64,000 nt of DNA. It comes from G963668435 sp963668435 (lineage in GTDB: Bacteria > Latescibacterota > Latescibacteria > Latescibacterales > Latescibacteraceae). Made by a program: the position numbers and the translations under genes. Of this stretch, positions 37,518-47,250 are shown one piece after another. Each line of letters starts with the position of its first letter. Within the stretch, counting starts at the first letter, position 1. The stretch spans positions 124,001 through 188,000 of the forward strand of contig CAXXSC010000008.1 in the NCBI GenBank assembly GCA_963668435.2, given 5' to 3'. The notes under the pieces are model-generated. The model saw nothing but the letters and a program-made list of their open reading frames with translations, was not told where the DNA came from and made no database searches.

Positions 37518-38972
37518 CTATTCCTGCTGCGAGTCATAAAGAGCCGATTCCGCAACCTGGACCGCCCTTGATACGGCTCCATGAGAATATCGCCGCAGCA
37601 GTTCCAGCGCAGACTCTTTATCACTCCGCCAGAGTTTTCCTGCTGTTTCCTCTACCGCTTTCTGCATCGTTATGTTAGAAGTCTCATAGGCACCCCACAA
37701 TTCACGAGTACCATCAATCCGTTCTGTATATTTATCATCGACATAAGCGGCATATTCACCAAAAATACGATAGGCCCTGCCGAATTCAGGAGACACCACG
37801 CAGAATGGGCAGGTGCCTGCATCCTGTGGATCAAAACCAAGCGATGAAGGCACCGTCTGTGTTCCCGGGTAAAGCGGCATAAAGGGTGTTGAGCATGGCT
37901 GCCACATAGCAAGCCACCAGACAACACCTATCTCGCGCGGCATGTCTCCCCTTAGCTGAAAAACACTTGAAGCGTTGGTGCCTGTTTTGCAGATGGGCGA
38001 GGCATGGCAGTTATGTCCCCGTTTTCCATCAGGGGCATGCGCTTTCTCATATGGTGAACCTTCATAATGATCCCGAAGCACATTCGAGAGATCGGCAACG
38101 GTAACTTTCCTTACAGGTTTAACCGAAAACGGCATGCGTTCGTTTTCCGGAAGCGGCAGCGATGAATCCGCCACGTGACGAAGCCCGCTCCATTGACGGT
38201 GTGTATTGTCAGGCGAAACACGAACAGTTGGTGACGCATATGCAGCCTCGAAGCTGAACGGCCCGTCAGCAGGATCGTACCAGCCTCGTTTCACCGCATA
38301 CTCGATTATATCGGCAGAACCGAGATAATTGTCATTGTCATCGAGATCGATTGACGTGATAGAATAAGTATTTGCGATCATGGCGATCTCATCATCGGCG
38401 ACACGTCGGGCAAGCCAATGTTTACCGTTGACCATAGCAACCAGCCAGCCCTCCCTGCAGTCGCATATTGTCATGGTCCTGCCACTTGCGGTGTAACCAT
38501 AAGTTTCTATCAGGGAACCGAGCAGCTCTACTCCTTCACGCGCTGTTTTAGCCCGCTCAGCAATGATACGTCGGAGAACCGGGCCGCCGATACCTCCTTG
38601 AGAAATCTCTGGATTGTCTTCGCGCGAGGGGCAGTTGTTCGTAGCGATTGCCACACCGTGCTCATTGACCAAACCGTCGCTGTAATCGAGCTCAGGCATC
38701 TGCAGCCACCAGTAGGCCCATGTAACATCGGCCTGCGGAAGCCGTCCACCCGACTGAAGTGTCACAAAAGCACCGTCCTCATGTTTCATGCGCGGGACAT
38801 GCCACATCCCGGAAACAAATTTTCGGCCGTTGTCCTCGTTATGTCCCATCAGCACAGAACCGTCAAGGGTTGTATTCTTACCGGCGACAATGGTATAGCA
38901 GTTGAATTCTTCCGCGTTAGCAAGGGAAGAAAGGAGTATCACCAGCAAAACAGTTACAACAAGCTTTTTCAT
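37518..38972 (-). CDS. Secreted C69-family dipeptidase
   Basis: A peptidase family C69 (Ntn-hydrolase) protein of 484 residues. A signal peptide (MKKLVVTVLLVILLSSLANA) is followed by the nucleophile Cys25 in EEFNCYTIVAGK and the DGSVLMGHNEDN motif. Further family features include ATNNCPSRED and GPVLRRIIAERAKTAREGVE. Such enzymes cleave dipeptides in or outside the envelope. The ATG at 38972 is preferred over the GTG two codons upstream because GAGG is better placed. It is 47 bases after the transglutaminase-like gene, so the two are probably co-transcribed. Confidence 0.88.
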   Translation of the reverse strand: MKKLVVTVLLVILLSSLANAEEFNCYTIVAGKNTTLDGSVLMGHNEDNGRKFVSGMWHVPRMKHEDGAFVTLQSGGRLPQADVTWAYWWLQMPELDYSDGLVNEHGVAIATNNCPSREDNPEISQGGIGGPVLRRIIAERAKTAREGVELLGSLIETYGYTASGRTMTICDCREGWLVAMVNGKHWLARRVADDEIAMIANTYSITSIDLDDNDNYLGSADIIEYAVKRGWYDPADGPFSFEAAYASPTVRVSPDNTHRQWSGLRHVADSSLPLPENERMPFSVKPVRKVTVADLSNVLRDHYEGSPYEKAHAPDGKRGHNCHASPICKTGTNASSVFQLRGDMPREIGVVWWLAMWQPCSTPFMPLYPGTQTVPSSLGFDPQDAGTCPFCVVSPEFGRAYRIFGEYAAYVDDKYTERIDGTRELWGAYETSNITMQKAVEETAGKLWRSDKESALELLRRYSHGAVSRAVQVAESALYDSQQE

Positions 38973-39019
38973 ATACACCTCATATGGTATCGGCTGCGGG
39001 AAAGTACGGTTTTTCGTGT

Positions 39020-41188
39020 TCAGTTAATCTTCTGGTAGTCCTGAAGTGGCACATCGACATAGTGTATTACAGCAGTGGACTCCCTGCCCTTGACACCGGC
39101 TTTCGAAACCGAACGGACACGGAGTTTATTTTTACCGGAACGGAGGAACCATGTCCATTTTTCGCCCGTTTCGCGCCATTCTGTGCCATCGACACAAACC
39201 TCAAAATGGCTGAAATTCGGGGTATAGGTCTCGAAATTCAGGAAAAGACGATCGTTTCCATAGGCAGAAAGAGCGTGAATGTGAGTCAGATTGAGATCCG
39301 GCCACATATCCGCCGGACGGTCCGTGAACCAGGAATGCTTACGGTTCGGCGGTGTCTTGGCATCGTACCAGTTGATATAACCATCCCAGGGCCATTTATC
39401 GATACCGTGAGCAAGGGGCATGGGGGTCGGTTGTTCGTAAAAATTATTGCGCGGCACCATGCGCATGAAATGCGCCAGATGAACACCGGCCCAAGGCCGT
39501 ATCGCATGGAATGTCGGCGAAGCCTGGCCGAGAGGATACTCTTCGAGCGCTTTCGCTTTTTCTACATCAAAACGACGGCCGTCGAACATCCAGTCGTAGG
39601 GGCGTTCTTTCAGCATGATATTACAGTAATGATTGTGGATTTCGAGATAATTCTGCGGAATCAGCGTCTTTTTATCATAGGAATAGAAATTCGTATAGCT
39701 GGCATCGAGATAAATCCATTTGCCGAATTCGTCGTTCCAGACCTCGCAGATTTCGTGCGAGGTAATATTGACAAGACGTGCCTGCCACCCGTAAGTCATA
39801 CAGAGACCGGCGAGCAGATTGTTGAATTGGATACACATGCCTCCGCTGCCGACACGGTCAATACGTTCGAGGATGCTTTTCGCGTCCCAGCCGGGATAGT
39901 CATAATCGGGATGAATCCAGTTGAAACGCCGCACGACATAATCCATGAGCTTGACCTGCGCCTCAAACTCGGTCCTGCAGCCGCTGACCAGCTCATCGAG
40001 GTTCTCGCGTTTGCGAACCTCAGCAAATTCGGGACGGTCCCATGGCTCCCATTTCCAGTTAATCGAGGAATACTGTATATCAGGGTTGTCAACGGAAACG
40101 ACTTTAATATTATCAGGCACAGGCATGAATTCAGACAGAGTAGTATGTGCAGACATCGAATGAATCACAGGAGAAACGAGTGGATTTTCTGTAGCAAGTA
40201 CTGCCTTGAGCTGGATAAAACGACGATTGAGGGTGTCCTCTATATTGATCTCGCATTCGGCACCGGAGGCGATTTCCTTCCACACGCTCCAGTCATCGTC
40301 ATACGGCCCCGGTTTTGTTCCGGAACGCATAAAATATTTTACGGATGTATCAGGAGGCACATCAGCATCGAATCTCAGTTTCAAACGATTCTTTGTCGTG
40401 ACCATGCGCGAGAAAGTCCGTGTGGGAATAATGAAATCCTCTGATTCACCTCGCCATAGATCGATAACCGGTGTTTTCAGCCAGCCCTCACTCACATGAC
40501 GGTCCAGGCTGAAACGAATACTATATTCGGCTTTTATATCACGATCGGGACCAAAGGGGCTCTGCTTCCAGGATTTTCCGCCATCAAAAGACTTGAAGGA
40601 GGTTTTGCCGGCAACTGAAGGATCTCCACCGCCATGTTCGTACTCATCCTGACGGGCGAGCACAAGTTCCCAGCCCTCCTCTTGAGTTTTCGCGTCGGGA
40701 CAGGACAGTTCGATGACATTTTTGCCTTTCTTCAACCATTCCACTGGGAACTCGGTCCAGAACGTTCGCCAGCTCTTATAATCGGACAGATTCCAGACAA
40801 CCTCTTCATTGTTGTTGATACGGAAATGAAGAGGATGAGTACCCAACGAATCCGAGTATTTTTTAACGATGATCACCAGGAATGCCTTGTGGGCACTTGG
40901 ATTGTCCAGATAGAGGATTTTACGTGCCTGCTCCTTCCCCCAGACGATATCCGAGGACGGTCCTTTGCTGCTCATACCTGCGCCGGGAGAGTCGTTTTCG
41001 ATCAATGTCATATTGAAAAGACCCGTTCCGCCGCCATCGGTTTTCATGAGCATATGCATGAATCCCGTATCATATATTTCAGCGCCGCTCCCCTCCCATT
41101 TCGTTTCGACTATGAAAGCATCTGCAATAACCGGCAAAATACAGATACTGATTGCGGTTAAAACAATAGCGATTCTTTTTGACACCAT
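39020..41188 (-). CDS. Secreted transglutaminase-like (cysteine protease fold) protein
   Basis: A 722-residue exported protein (signal peptide ending IADAF). The N-terminal 340 residues are beta-rich, possibly carbohydrate-binding. Near residues 450-510 a transglutaminase-like core shows the catalytic triad: Cys in GSGGMCIQFNN, His in ITSHEICEVWND, Asp in WIYLDASY. A C-terminal Ig-like domain (LNFETYTPNFSHFEVCVDGT) closes the protein. This fold can act as a protease or transglutaminase; the substrate is unknown. A GGGGAGG site 7 bases upstream supports the start. Confidence 0.82.
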   Translation of the reverse strand: MVSKRIAIVLTAISICILPVIADAFIVETKWEGSGAEIYDTGFMHMLMKTDGGGTGLFNMTLIENDSPGAGMSSKGPSSDIVWGKEQARKILYLDNPSAHKAFLVIIVKKYSDSLGTHPLHFRINNNEEVVWNLSDYKSWRTFWTEFPVEWLKKGKNVIELSCPDAKTQEEGWELVLARQDEYEHGGGDPSVAGKTSFKSFDGGKSWKQSPFGPDRDIKAEYSIRFSLDRHVSEGWLKTPVIDLWRGESEDFIIPTRTFSRMVTTKNRLKLRFDADVPPDTSVKYFMRSGTKPGPYDDDWSVWKEIASGAECEINIEDTLNRRFIQLKAVLATENPLVSPVIHSMSAHTTLSEFMPVPDNIKVVSVDNPDIQYSSINWKWEPWDRPEFAEVRKRENLDELVSGCRTEFEAQVKLMDYVVRRFNWIHPDYDYPGWDAKSILERIDRVGSGGMCIQFNNLLAGLCMTYGWQARLVNITSHEICEVWNDEFGKWIYLDASYTNFYSYDKKTLIPQNYLEIHNHYCNIMLKERPYDWMFDGRRFDVEKAKALEEYPLGQASPTFHAIRPWAGVHLAHFMRMVPRNNFYEQPTPMPLAHGIDKWPWDGYINWYDAKTPPNRKHSWFTDRPADMWPDLNLTHIHALSAYGNDRLFLNFETYTPNFSHFEVCVDGTEWRETGEKWTWFLRSGKNKLRVRSVSKAGVKGRESTAVIHYVDVPLQDYQKIN

Positions 41189-41282
41189 GAAACGACCTCC
41201 CCTTTACATCGTTCTATGATAGACATCCGCCACTAACAATCCTTTTTCTTTTCAAACACATTCCGACAGTCGTAAACATGTC

Positions 41283-41912
41283 CTATTTCGCTGAACGGCC
41301 GTAGACTTCGATATAGTCCAGGCGTGTACAGGCATTGCTCATGCCGCCAGTCTCGAGATCGGTAAATCCGACCGAAACAACTTTCGAAAGATCAGGTTTC
41401 TCGACAACATCACCGGCAATGACAGAATCGATATCGAGCGTCCGCCAGCGCATACCTTTGAAATCGATTGTAAAATCATGCCAGTCCGGTGTTTCGCCGG
41501 AACCGCGTTGACTGACAAGCCAACTGCCATCGGCAAGACCGAGAATCACAAAAGTCACCCTGTCGAAATTCTTCGTACGCCACCTGACCGATCCGTCGGT
41601 GAGATCGATAAGCGCACCTTCTTTTTTTAATGTAACGGCCCAGTTTCCCTCGCACTGGCCTGACCAAACATAATAGGGATCATCAAGCGGTGTATCGTGA
41701 TGGGATTTCTTCAAGCCATCTATTCCCGGACCGTGGATGCTTAAAATGAGGCCGGGAGTAATGACATGCTCCTGGGTGATCGGAAATACAGGCGGAATCT
41801 CTTTCCAGTCCTCGCGAAAAAATACCGGCGGCGGTGTTTCATGAAGTTCCTGTGCCGGAACGGAAGCAGTCATGCTCATCGCAATCAGAAAGCTTAACAG
41901 TACAGTTCTCAT
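41283..41912 (-). CDS. Secreted protein of unknown function, probably beta-sandwich
   Basis: A 209-residue protein with a signal peptide (MRTVLLSFLIAMSMTASVPAQ). The mature sequence is rich in short beta strands, with GNWAVTLKKEGALIDLTDGS and DWHDFTIDFKGMRWRTLDID, in the manner of a jelly-roll or concanavalin-like domain. I do not recognise the family. A GAGG site precedes the ATG. It lies between the aldo/keto reductase and transglutaminase-like genes on the same strand. Confidence 0.65.
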   Translation of the reverse strand: MRTVLLSFLIAMSMTASVPAQELHETPPPVFFREDWKEIPPVFPITQEHVITPGLILSIHGPGIDGLKKSHHDTPLDDPYYVWSGQCEGNWAVTLKKEGALIDLTDGSVRWRTKNFDRVTFVILGLADGSWLVSQRGSGETPDWHDFTIDFKGMRWRTLDIDSVIAGDVVEKPDLSKVVSVGFTDLETGGMSNACTRLDYIEVYGRSAK

Positions 41913-41935
41913 TTCAACCTCTCGTCACACGTGAT

Positions 41936-41967
41936 GATGCCGCTGACAGGGCAGGTTCAGCGGCATC
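41936..41967. repeat. Intergenic hairpin with 11-bp perfect arms
   Basis: GATGCCGCTGA (41936-41946) pairs with TCAGCGGCATC (41957-41967) across a 10-base loop, between the aldo/keto reductase stop and the next gene's start. It lacks a T-run, so it may be an mRNA-processing or stabilising hairpin or a factor-dependent terminator. Confidence 0.5.
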
Positions 41968-42010
41968 TCAATGAATTATTCTATTCATACATGTCCGGAA
42001 CATCACGGCA

Positions 42011-42973
42011 TCATGCCCACTGACAGCCATCCACATAATCCGGCTTAAGATAATACAGCGAACCGTCAGTTGCCGCAGAAGCCACCTGAGTCATCAAAGA
42101 TTTCTGCTCAGGTGCGGGCATTGGTGTGAATGATTTAGCGATCTGTACGCAGCTTTCGAGGACTTTCATGTCCCGCATTCCGACAACGGCTGCACTGACC
42201 GGCTGGCTCATGGAATAGCGAATCAGGTCGGCGGGCTTTCCACCTTTTTTAATAAGCGCATCCTGAGCGGTCGTTTTCATTGCAACAACCGGCACTTTCT
42301 TTTTCTGTGCGTAAGGGATCACGCGATCTTCCATGTCATAGGCCCGTGCAGCATTGATGGGGAACATGATAAGATCGAGCTCGATACGGTCGAGAGCCAT
42401 GATAAAAGCGTCGGGATTACGGTGGCCGGTCATACCGATGTAACTGACCGCTTTCTGTTCGACCAGACTTCGCACAGCCTCGAGTGCACCGCCCTTCCCT
42501 GTGATTGTCTCGACATCTTCTGTCGTATCGACACCGTGAAAATACATGGCATCGATACTGTCTGTCTTGTAATTGGCAAGCGACTCGTCAAATTCTCGCA
42601 GATACTCGTCGCGAGTACGCTGCAGTGACTTATTGGTAAGAAATATCTGGTCACGATAATTCGGACAGAGCCATCGTCCATAACGGCGCTGACTTTCCTG
42701 CTTCTCCCCATAGGCATAGGCATTATCGAAATAATTGACACCAAGCTCGATGGCACGGTGGATCATCTTCTCGGCCTCTGCCTCATCACGCACTAGCGCA
42801 TACCTCGATCCCGCTCCAAAAGCGAGAATCGAGACATTGAGACCGGTTTTTCCGAGCGGGCGCATAGGCATACCGTTTTTGCCTTTTGAGCTTTTCAGAA
42901 CGGAACAGCCGCTGGCAGCAGTACCAGCGACCGCTCCAGCAAGAAACGTACGGCGCGAAACGTTCGTTTTCAT
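42011..42973 (-). CDS. Tat-exported, probably lipidated aldo/keto reductase
   Basis: An aldo/keto reductase of 320 residues. The N-terminus has a twin-arginine motif (SRRTFLAGAVAG) followed by a lipobox-like ASGC (Cys23), so it may be a Tat-exported lipoprotein. The barrel carries the tetrad residues: Asp in NYFDNAYAYG with its Tyr, Lys in IFLTNKS, His in AMYFHGVDT. Family members reduce carbonyls with NAD(P)H; an exported member must carry its cofactor folded, which fits Tat export. An AAGGAG site precedes the ATG. Divergent from the histidine kinase gene. Confidence 0.88.
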   Translation of the reverse strand: MKTNVSRRTFLAGAVAGTAASGCSVLKSSKGKNGMPMRPLGKTGLNVSILAFGAGSRYALVRDEAEAEKMIHRAIELGVNYFDNAYAYGEKQESQRRYGRWLCPNYRDQIFLTNKSLQRTRDEYLREFDESLANYKTDSIDAMYFHGVDTTEDVETITGKGGALEAVRSLVEQKAVSYIGMTGHRNPDAFIMALDRIELDLIMFPINAARAYDMEDRVIPYAQKKKVPVVAMKTTAQDALIKKGGKPADLIRYSMSQPVSAAVVGMRDMKVLESCVQIAKSFTPMPAPEQKSLMTQVASAATDGSLYYLKPDYVDGCQWA

Positions 42974-43228
42974 TGAATGCTCCTTCGTATGGATTTTCCC
43001 CTTTTCATCTCTCAGCCATCTTTAATATATCAAGAAAAACATAAAAAGCCAGAAGCATTTTCCTGCTATGTTTATCTCCTTTTTGCCAGTCAAGAAGAGT
43101 ATTATCGGCTATTTAAGTAATGGAGATGCGATTCTGTCAACTCATACTTGCTTTTCCGTCTTTTTCCGCCTATGATAAGAAAGTGATTATTATTGCTTGT
43201 AACATTCTGAAAACATCACCGGAAATCC

Positions 43229-45121
43229 ATGATGACACCAATGAAAGCAATAAGTGATTCAAAGAGAAAAAACCTGTATATAGTCGTGCCGATTACGATT
43301 ACCGTAGTCCTTTTCATTATTCATATTTTCCTTGTCATCCTGCCAATCTATCGTCAAAACCTCTATGAAAGCAAAAAGGAAACACTGGAAGAACTGGTTC
43401 TCATGGTTATAAGTTTGCTCGAGAACTCCCAGATGAAGGTTGAAAACGGTGAACTAGACCTCGAAGAAGCCCAGCAGAACATTATCGACCAGATAAAAGA
43501 CATTCGCTATGGATTGGAAGCTAAAGACTATTTTTGGATCACCGACAAACACACCAAGATGATTATGCATCCCTATCTTCCCGAACTCCTCGGAAACGAT
43601 TTGAGAAACGTCACTGATGCCGTTGGCACAAAAGTTTTCGCAGAATCCGTTGAAGTAGTAAAAAGAAACGGTGAAGGTTATATTGAATATTACTGGCAAT
43701 GGAAAGACAATCCTGAAAAAATCGAACACAAACTGTCTTTTGTGAAAGAGTTCAAACCCTGGGGATGGATTATCGGTTCCGGAATATATCTCGAAGACGT
43801 TCATGCCGAAATTGATCTAATTTCAAAAAAAGTTACTCTCATTTCCATATTTATCCTTGCTGTCGTATTCGTTCTTTCGGTCCTGATAATTCGTAATAAT
43901 GTCGAGGCTGAAAACCGGAGGATCATTGCGGAACAGTCTCTCAGACATAGTGAAGAGCGCTTCCGCGCATTGGCAGAACTTATGCCGGAAATAATATTTG
44001 AAATGGATCGTGATGGAAGCCTGCTTTTCTGCAACAAGGGCCTGACCGAGAAAACCGGCTATGAATTCGATGAGCTGAAAGACTCCTTCAATTCTTTCAA
44101 AATCTTTACACACGACAATGCTGAAGAAATCAAATTCAACACTATCAGGGCGATGAACGGTGAGGATGTTCCGGAAAGAATCGATTATGATATCATCCGT
44201 AAAGACGGCAGCATGTTTAAAGCGATCATTCGTTCCAGTCCGATTATCCAGGACGGTAAGTGCATCGGGGTGCGTGGTATTCTTATTGATATAACTGACA
44301 GATTGAGGCTTGAGCAGGAAAACGAAATTCAATTCCGCCACCTTGCCCAGGCAGACAAAATGGCCTCGCTTGGTGTCCTGGTCTCGGGTGTCGCCCACGA
44401 GATCAACAATCCCAACAATTATATCATGCTCAATGGCAAAATGCTTCTCCGGGTTTGGGACGATACGGTTCCTATTCTACAGGCATATTTTGATGAAAAC
44501 GGAGATTTCCCTCTGGCGGGCATTCCATACTCCAGAGCAAAGGAAAAAATACGACAACTGATCCAGGGCATTCCCGAAGGTGCTGAACGGATTCAGAAAA
44601 TTGTCGGAAGCCTTAAGGATTTTGCTCGTCAGGATCCGGGGAAAATGGCAAAAGATGTCGATATGAACAAGGTTGTCGATTCAGCAGTCACTATCGTCAG
44701 CAATCTGATAAAAAAGACAACCAATCACTTTTCCATGAATCTGACAGACAATATTCCGCTCATCGAGGGCAATTATCAACAACTGGAACAGGTCCTGATC
44801 AATCTTTTGACCAATGCCTGCCAATCCCTGCCGGATACTACAAAAAAACTTGATATTGAAACTGTTTACGACAGCTCACGTGAAGTTGTAATGTGTATTG
44901 TCAAAGATGAAGGAAGCGGTATTTCAGAAGATGCACGACCACATATTATGGACCCGTTTTTCACGACAAAACGCGAAAGCGACGGCACAGGGCTGGGCCT
45001 TTCCATCTCATATACATTCATACGTGAGCATAACGGCACAATAAACATTGAATCCGAAGAGAACAGCGGTACAACAGCAACCATTACGCTCCCGATTCCG
45101 AAAGGCGATATAAATGCCTGA
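43229..45121 (+). CDS. Cache-PAS sensor histidine kinase
   Basis: A 630-residue kinase: membrane helix (about 18-40), a periplasmic single Cache domain (45-185, with DYFWITDKHTKMIMHPY and WGWIIGSGIYL), a second helix (198-220), a PAS domain (250-360), a HisKA domain with His near 390 in VSGVAHEINNPNNYI, and an ATPase domain (NLLTNACQSL, DEGSGI, GTGLGLSISYTF). It most likely phosphorylates the sigma-54 activator encoded next, whose start overlaps its end by 8 bases. The Cache domain suggests sensing of a small periplasmic ligand. Confidence 0.92.
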   Translation: MMTPMKAISDSKRKNLYIVVPITITVVLFIIHIFLVILPIYRQNLYESKKETLEELVLMVISLLENSQMKVENGELDLEEAQQNIIDQIKDIRYGLEAKDYFWITDKHTKMIMHPYLPELLGNDLRNVTDAVGTKVFAESVEVVKRNGEGYIEYYWQWKDNPEKIEHKLSFVKEFKPWGWIIGSGIYLEDVHAEIDLISKKVTLISIFILAVVFVLSVLIIRNNVEAENRRIIAEQSLRHSEERFRALAELMPEIIFEMDRDGSLLFCNKGLTEKTGYEFDELKDSFNSFKIFTHDNAEEIKFNTIRAMNGEDVPERIDYDIIRKDGSMFKAIIRSSPIIQDGKCIGVRGILIDITDRLRLEQENEIQFRHLAQADKMASLGVLVSGVAHEINNPNNYIMLNGKMLLRVWDDTVPILQAYFDENGDFPLAGIPYSRAKEKIRQLIQGIPEGAERIQKIVGSLKDFARQDPGKMAKDVDMNKVVDSAVTIVSNLIKKTTNHFSMNLTDNIPLIEGNYQQLEQVLINLLTNACQSLPDTTKKLDIETVYDSSREVVMCIVKDEGSGISEDARPHIMDPFFTTKRESDGTGLGLSISYTFIREHNGTINIESEENSGTTATITLPIPKGDINA

Positions 45122-46541
45122 CATGACGATACAGGAAAACAGTTATCCATATCTCCCTGTTCTGCTCGTCGATGACGAGTCTGAGTTTCTCCTCAGCGCC
45201 GAGTTTGCATTGAGCTCTTACGGCCTCAACAATGTCATAACCGAAAACGACAGCCGGAAAGTCAGGGAAATACTGAAGCAGCAGGAGTTCAGCGCCATTG
45301 TCCTTGATCTCTACATGCCCTACGTCACCGGACTCGACCTCCTGCCGGAAATAACTGCGCAGTATCCCAATACACCAGTTATCATTCTGACAGCAGTTAA
45401 TGAAATTGAAACGGCGGTTGACTGCATGAAAAACGGTGCTTTCGACTACCAGGTCAAACCTATCGACGACGAGCGACTCATCACAAGCGTTAAGCGGGCA
45501 GTTACGTTCCGTGAAATGCAGACAGAAAACCAGCACCTTCGGGAAAGCATCCTCGACAGCCGTCTGAAAAATCCGGATGCATTTGCCAATATTGTGACTG
45601 CCGATCCGGCCATGCTTGCCATTTTCAAATATGTCGAGGCCGTTTCCGACACCTCACTGCCGGTACTCATAACGGGTGAAACCGGTGTCGGAAAGGAACT
45701 GTTCGCCCATGCAGTCCACGAACTTTCCGGTAGAAAGGGATCTTTTGTCACTGTCAATGTTTCAGGTATCGATGACACGATGTTTTCCGACTCTCTTTTC
45801 GGGCATGTCAAAGGTGCTTTCACAGGGGCAGACAGCATCAGAAACGGTTTGGTAGAACAAGCGGCGAACGGCACGTTGTTTCTTGACGAAATCGGAGATC
45901 TTGCACCTGAATCGCAGGTAAAGCTCTTGCGGCTTCTTCAGGAGGGGACATATTTCCCGCTGGGGTCAGACATGCCCAAACTATCGAATGCGCGTGTTGT
46001 TGTCGCAACACACCGCAATCTCGACAGCATGATGCAGCAGAGAACATTCCGTCAGGATCTTTTCTACCGCCTCAGAGCACATCATATTGAAATACCACCG
46101 CTTCGAAAAAGAGCCAAAGACCTGGATATGCTCATCGACCATTTTCTTGACATTGCTTCAGAGAAACTTGGCAGGAAACGGCCAACAGCGCCACAGGAAC
46201 TGTACACACTGATGAAAACATATTCTTTCCCGGGTAATGTCCGAGAACTCGAGGGCTTGATCTTTGATGCCGTTTCGCGTCATCAGTCAGGAATACTGTC
46301 GATGACAAGCATCATGGAAAAGCTGCCCGACACCAATAACGAAAAAAACGAAACAGTAAATATACATTCTGAGGATAATCCTTTAAATATAACATTCCCC
46401 GAATCATTGCCAACACTCAAATCAATGGAACAACTCCTCATCGACGAGGCACTCCGCCGTGCTGACGGCAATCAAACCATTGCCGCACGACTTTTAGGGC
46501 TTTCCCGCCGCGCACTTAACAACCGACTTAACAGGGAATGA
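45114..46541 (+). CDS. NtrC-family sigma-54-dependent response regulator
   Basis: A 475-residue regulator with a receiver domain (1-125, phospho-acceptor Asp near 64 in IVLDLYMPY), an AAA+ domain (about 165-395) with Walker A GETGVGKE near 186, the sigma-54-contacting GAFTGA loop near 236 and Walker B LFLDEIGD, and a Fis-type helix-turn-helix at the end (GNQTIAARLLGLSRRALNNR). All features needed for sigma-54 activation are present. It overlaps the kinase gene by 8 bases. A terminator follows, and a candidate sigma-54 promoter lies about 205 bases downstream of its stop. Confidence 0.95.
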   Translation: MPDMTIQENSYPYLPVLLVDDESEFLLSAEFALSSYGLNNVITENDSRKVREILKQQEFSAIVLDLYMPYVTGLDLLPEITAQYPNTPVIILTAVNEIETAVDCMKNGAFDYQVKPIDDERLITSVKRAVTFREMQTENQHLRESILDSRLKNPDAFANIVTADPAMLAIFKYVEAVSDTSLPVLITGETGVGKELFAHAVHELSGRKGSFVTVNVSGIDDTMFSDSLFGHVKGAFTGADSIRNGLVEQAANGTLFLDEIGDLAPESQVKLLRLLQEGTYFPLGSDMPKLSNARVVVATHRNLDSMMQQRTFRQDLFYRLRAHHIEIPPLRKRAKDLDMLIDHFLDIASEKLGRKRPTAPQELYTLMKTYSFPGNVRELEGLIFDAVSRHQSGILSMTSIMEKLPDTNNEKNETVNIHSEDNPLNITFPESLPTLKSMEQLLIDEALRRADGNQTIAARLLGLSRRALNNRLNRE

Positions 46542-46644
46542 TATTTACCATCCTGAAAGGGTGCCACAAAACGTCATAACGCCACATTATCGAATAACAA
46601 CAGATATTGACCTGTATTATATAGACTTATACTGAATACTTATA

Positions 46645-46682
46645 ACAAGACCTGCAAAATTGTTGCAGGTCTTGTTTTTTTT
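46645..46682 (+). terminator. Intrinsic terminator after the kinase/sigma-54 activator operon
   Basis: ACAAGACCTGCAA (46645-46657) pairs perfectly with TTGCAGGTCTTGT (46663-46675) over a 5-base loop and is followed by a run of Ts. A strong classical terminator. Confidence 0.92.
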
Positions 46683-46746
46683 GCCCCAAAACCACCCGTC
46701 ACGCCATCACACTGTTTATTATAGATGTTACAAGAACTATTAAATT

Positions 46747-46763
46747 TGGCACAAAATGAGCTT
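46747..46763 (+). promoter_or_regulatory. Candidate sigma-54 (-24/-12) promoter
   Basis: The sequence TTGGCACAAAATGAGCTT has GG (46748-46749) and GC (46760-46761) exactly 10 bases apart, and a perfect TGGCAC -24 element; the -12 element (GAGC for TTGC) is weaker. It lies 45 bases before the start of the receiver gene, so the transcript would start near 46773. A sigma-54 activator gene ends about 200 bases upstream, making local control plausible. Confidence 0.55.
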
Positions 46764-46806
46764 TTATAAATGGCAGAAAAAAAACTGACTTTGTGGGGGA
46801 AAGAAC

Positions 46807-47202
46807 GTGGATAGTAAGCATGTCATGGTAGTAGATGATAACGGAAGTATCATTAATACGCTTGAAATGATACTTATGTCGGGCGGACACAGGGTAACAA
46901 CGTCCATGACAAAGTGGGATGCACTGAAGAAAATTGAAGATGCCCTTAAGACAGAGGATCCAGTCGAACTAGTCATTACGGATATACAGCTTCCTATTGA
47001 GTCTGGCTTTAAACTTGCCGACGATCTTTTAGAGCGAAACATAAACATCCCGATAATTTTTATTACAGGTTTTTTGAGTTCAGATCAGGAAAAGGAATTG
47101 GCAAAACGCGACTATGTTGTCTGTCTGAGTAAACCGATATCAATGCACGACCTTCTCGAAAGCGTAACGGTGGCAACGAAGAAAAAAAATATATCAGACT
47201 AA
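46807..47202 (+). CDS. Stand-alone receiver-domain response regulator
   Basis: A 131-residue single receiver domain with acidic pair D10-D11, phospho-acceptor D59 in VITDIQLP, conserved Thr in IFITG and Lys in LSKPIS. There is no output domain, so it would act by protein contact, like CheY-type or Spo0F-type regulators. Start codon GTG, with GGGGGA just upstream. It lies 48 bases before a chemoreceptor gene in the same orientation, suggesting a chemosensory or related pathway. Confidence 0.9.
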   Translation: MDSKHVMVVDDNGSIINTLEMILMSGGHRVTTSMTKWDALKKIEDALKTEDPVELVITDIQLPIESGFKLADDLLERNINIPIIFITGFLSSDQEKELAKRDYVVCLSKPISMHDLLESVTVATKKKNISD

Positions 47203-47250
47203 TTCACTCACGCCGGAAAATAAATCCGGCAAGAACAGGGGGGTTACACA

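Noticed and set aside
38984..40444. A 486-codon open frame antisense to the transglutaminase-like gene
   Set aside because: It mirrors the real gene on the opposite strand, has no ribosome-binding site or recognisable domain, and the minus-strand gene has a signal peptide and catalytic triad.
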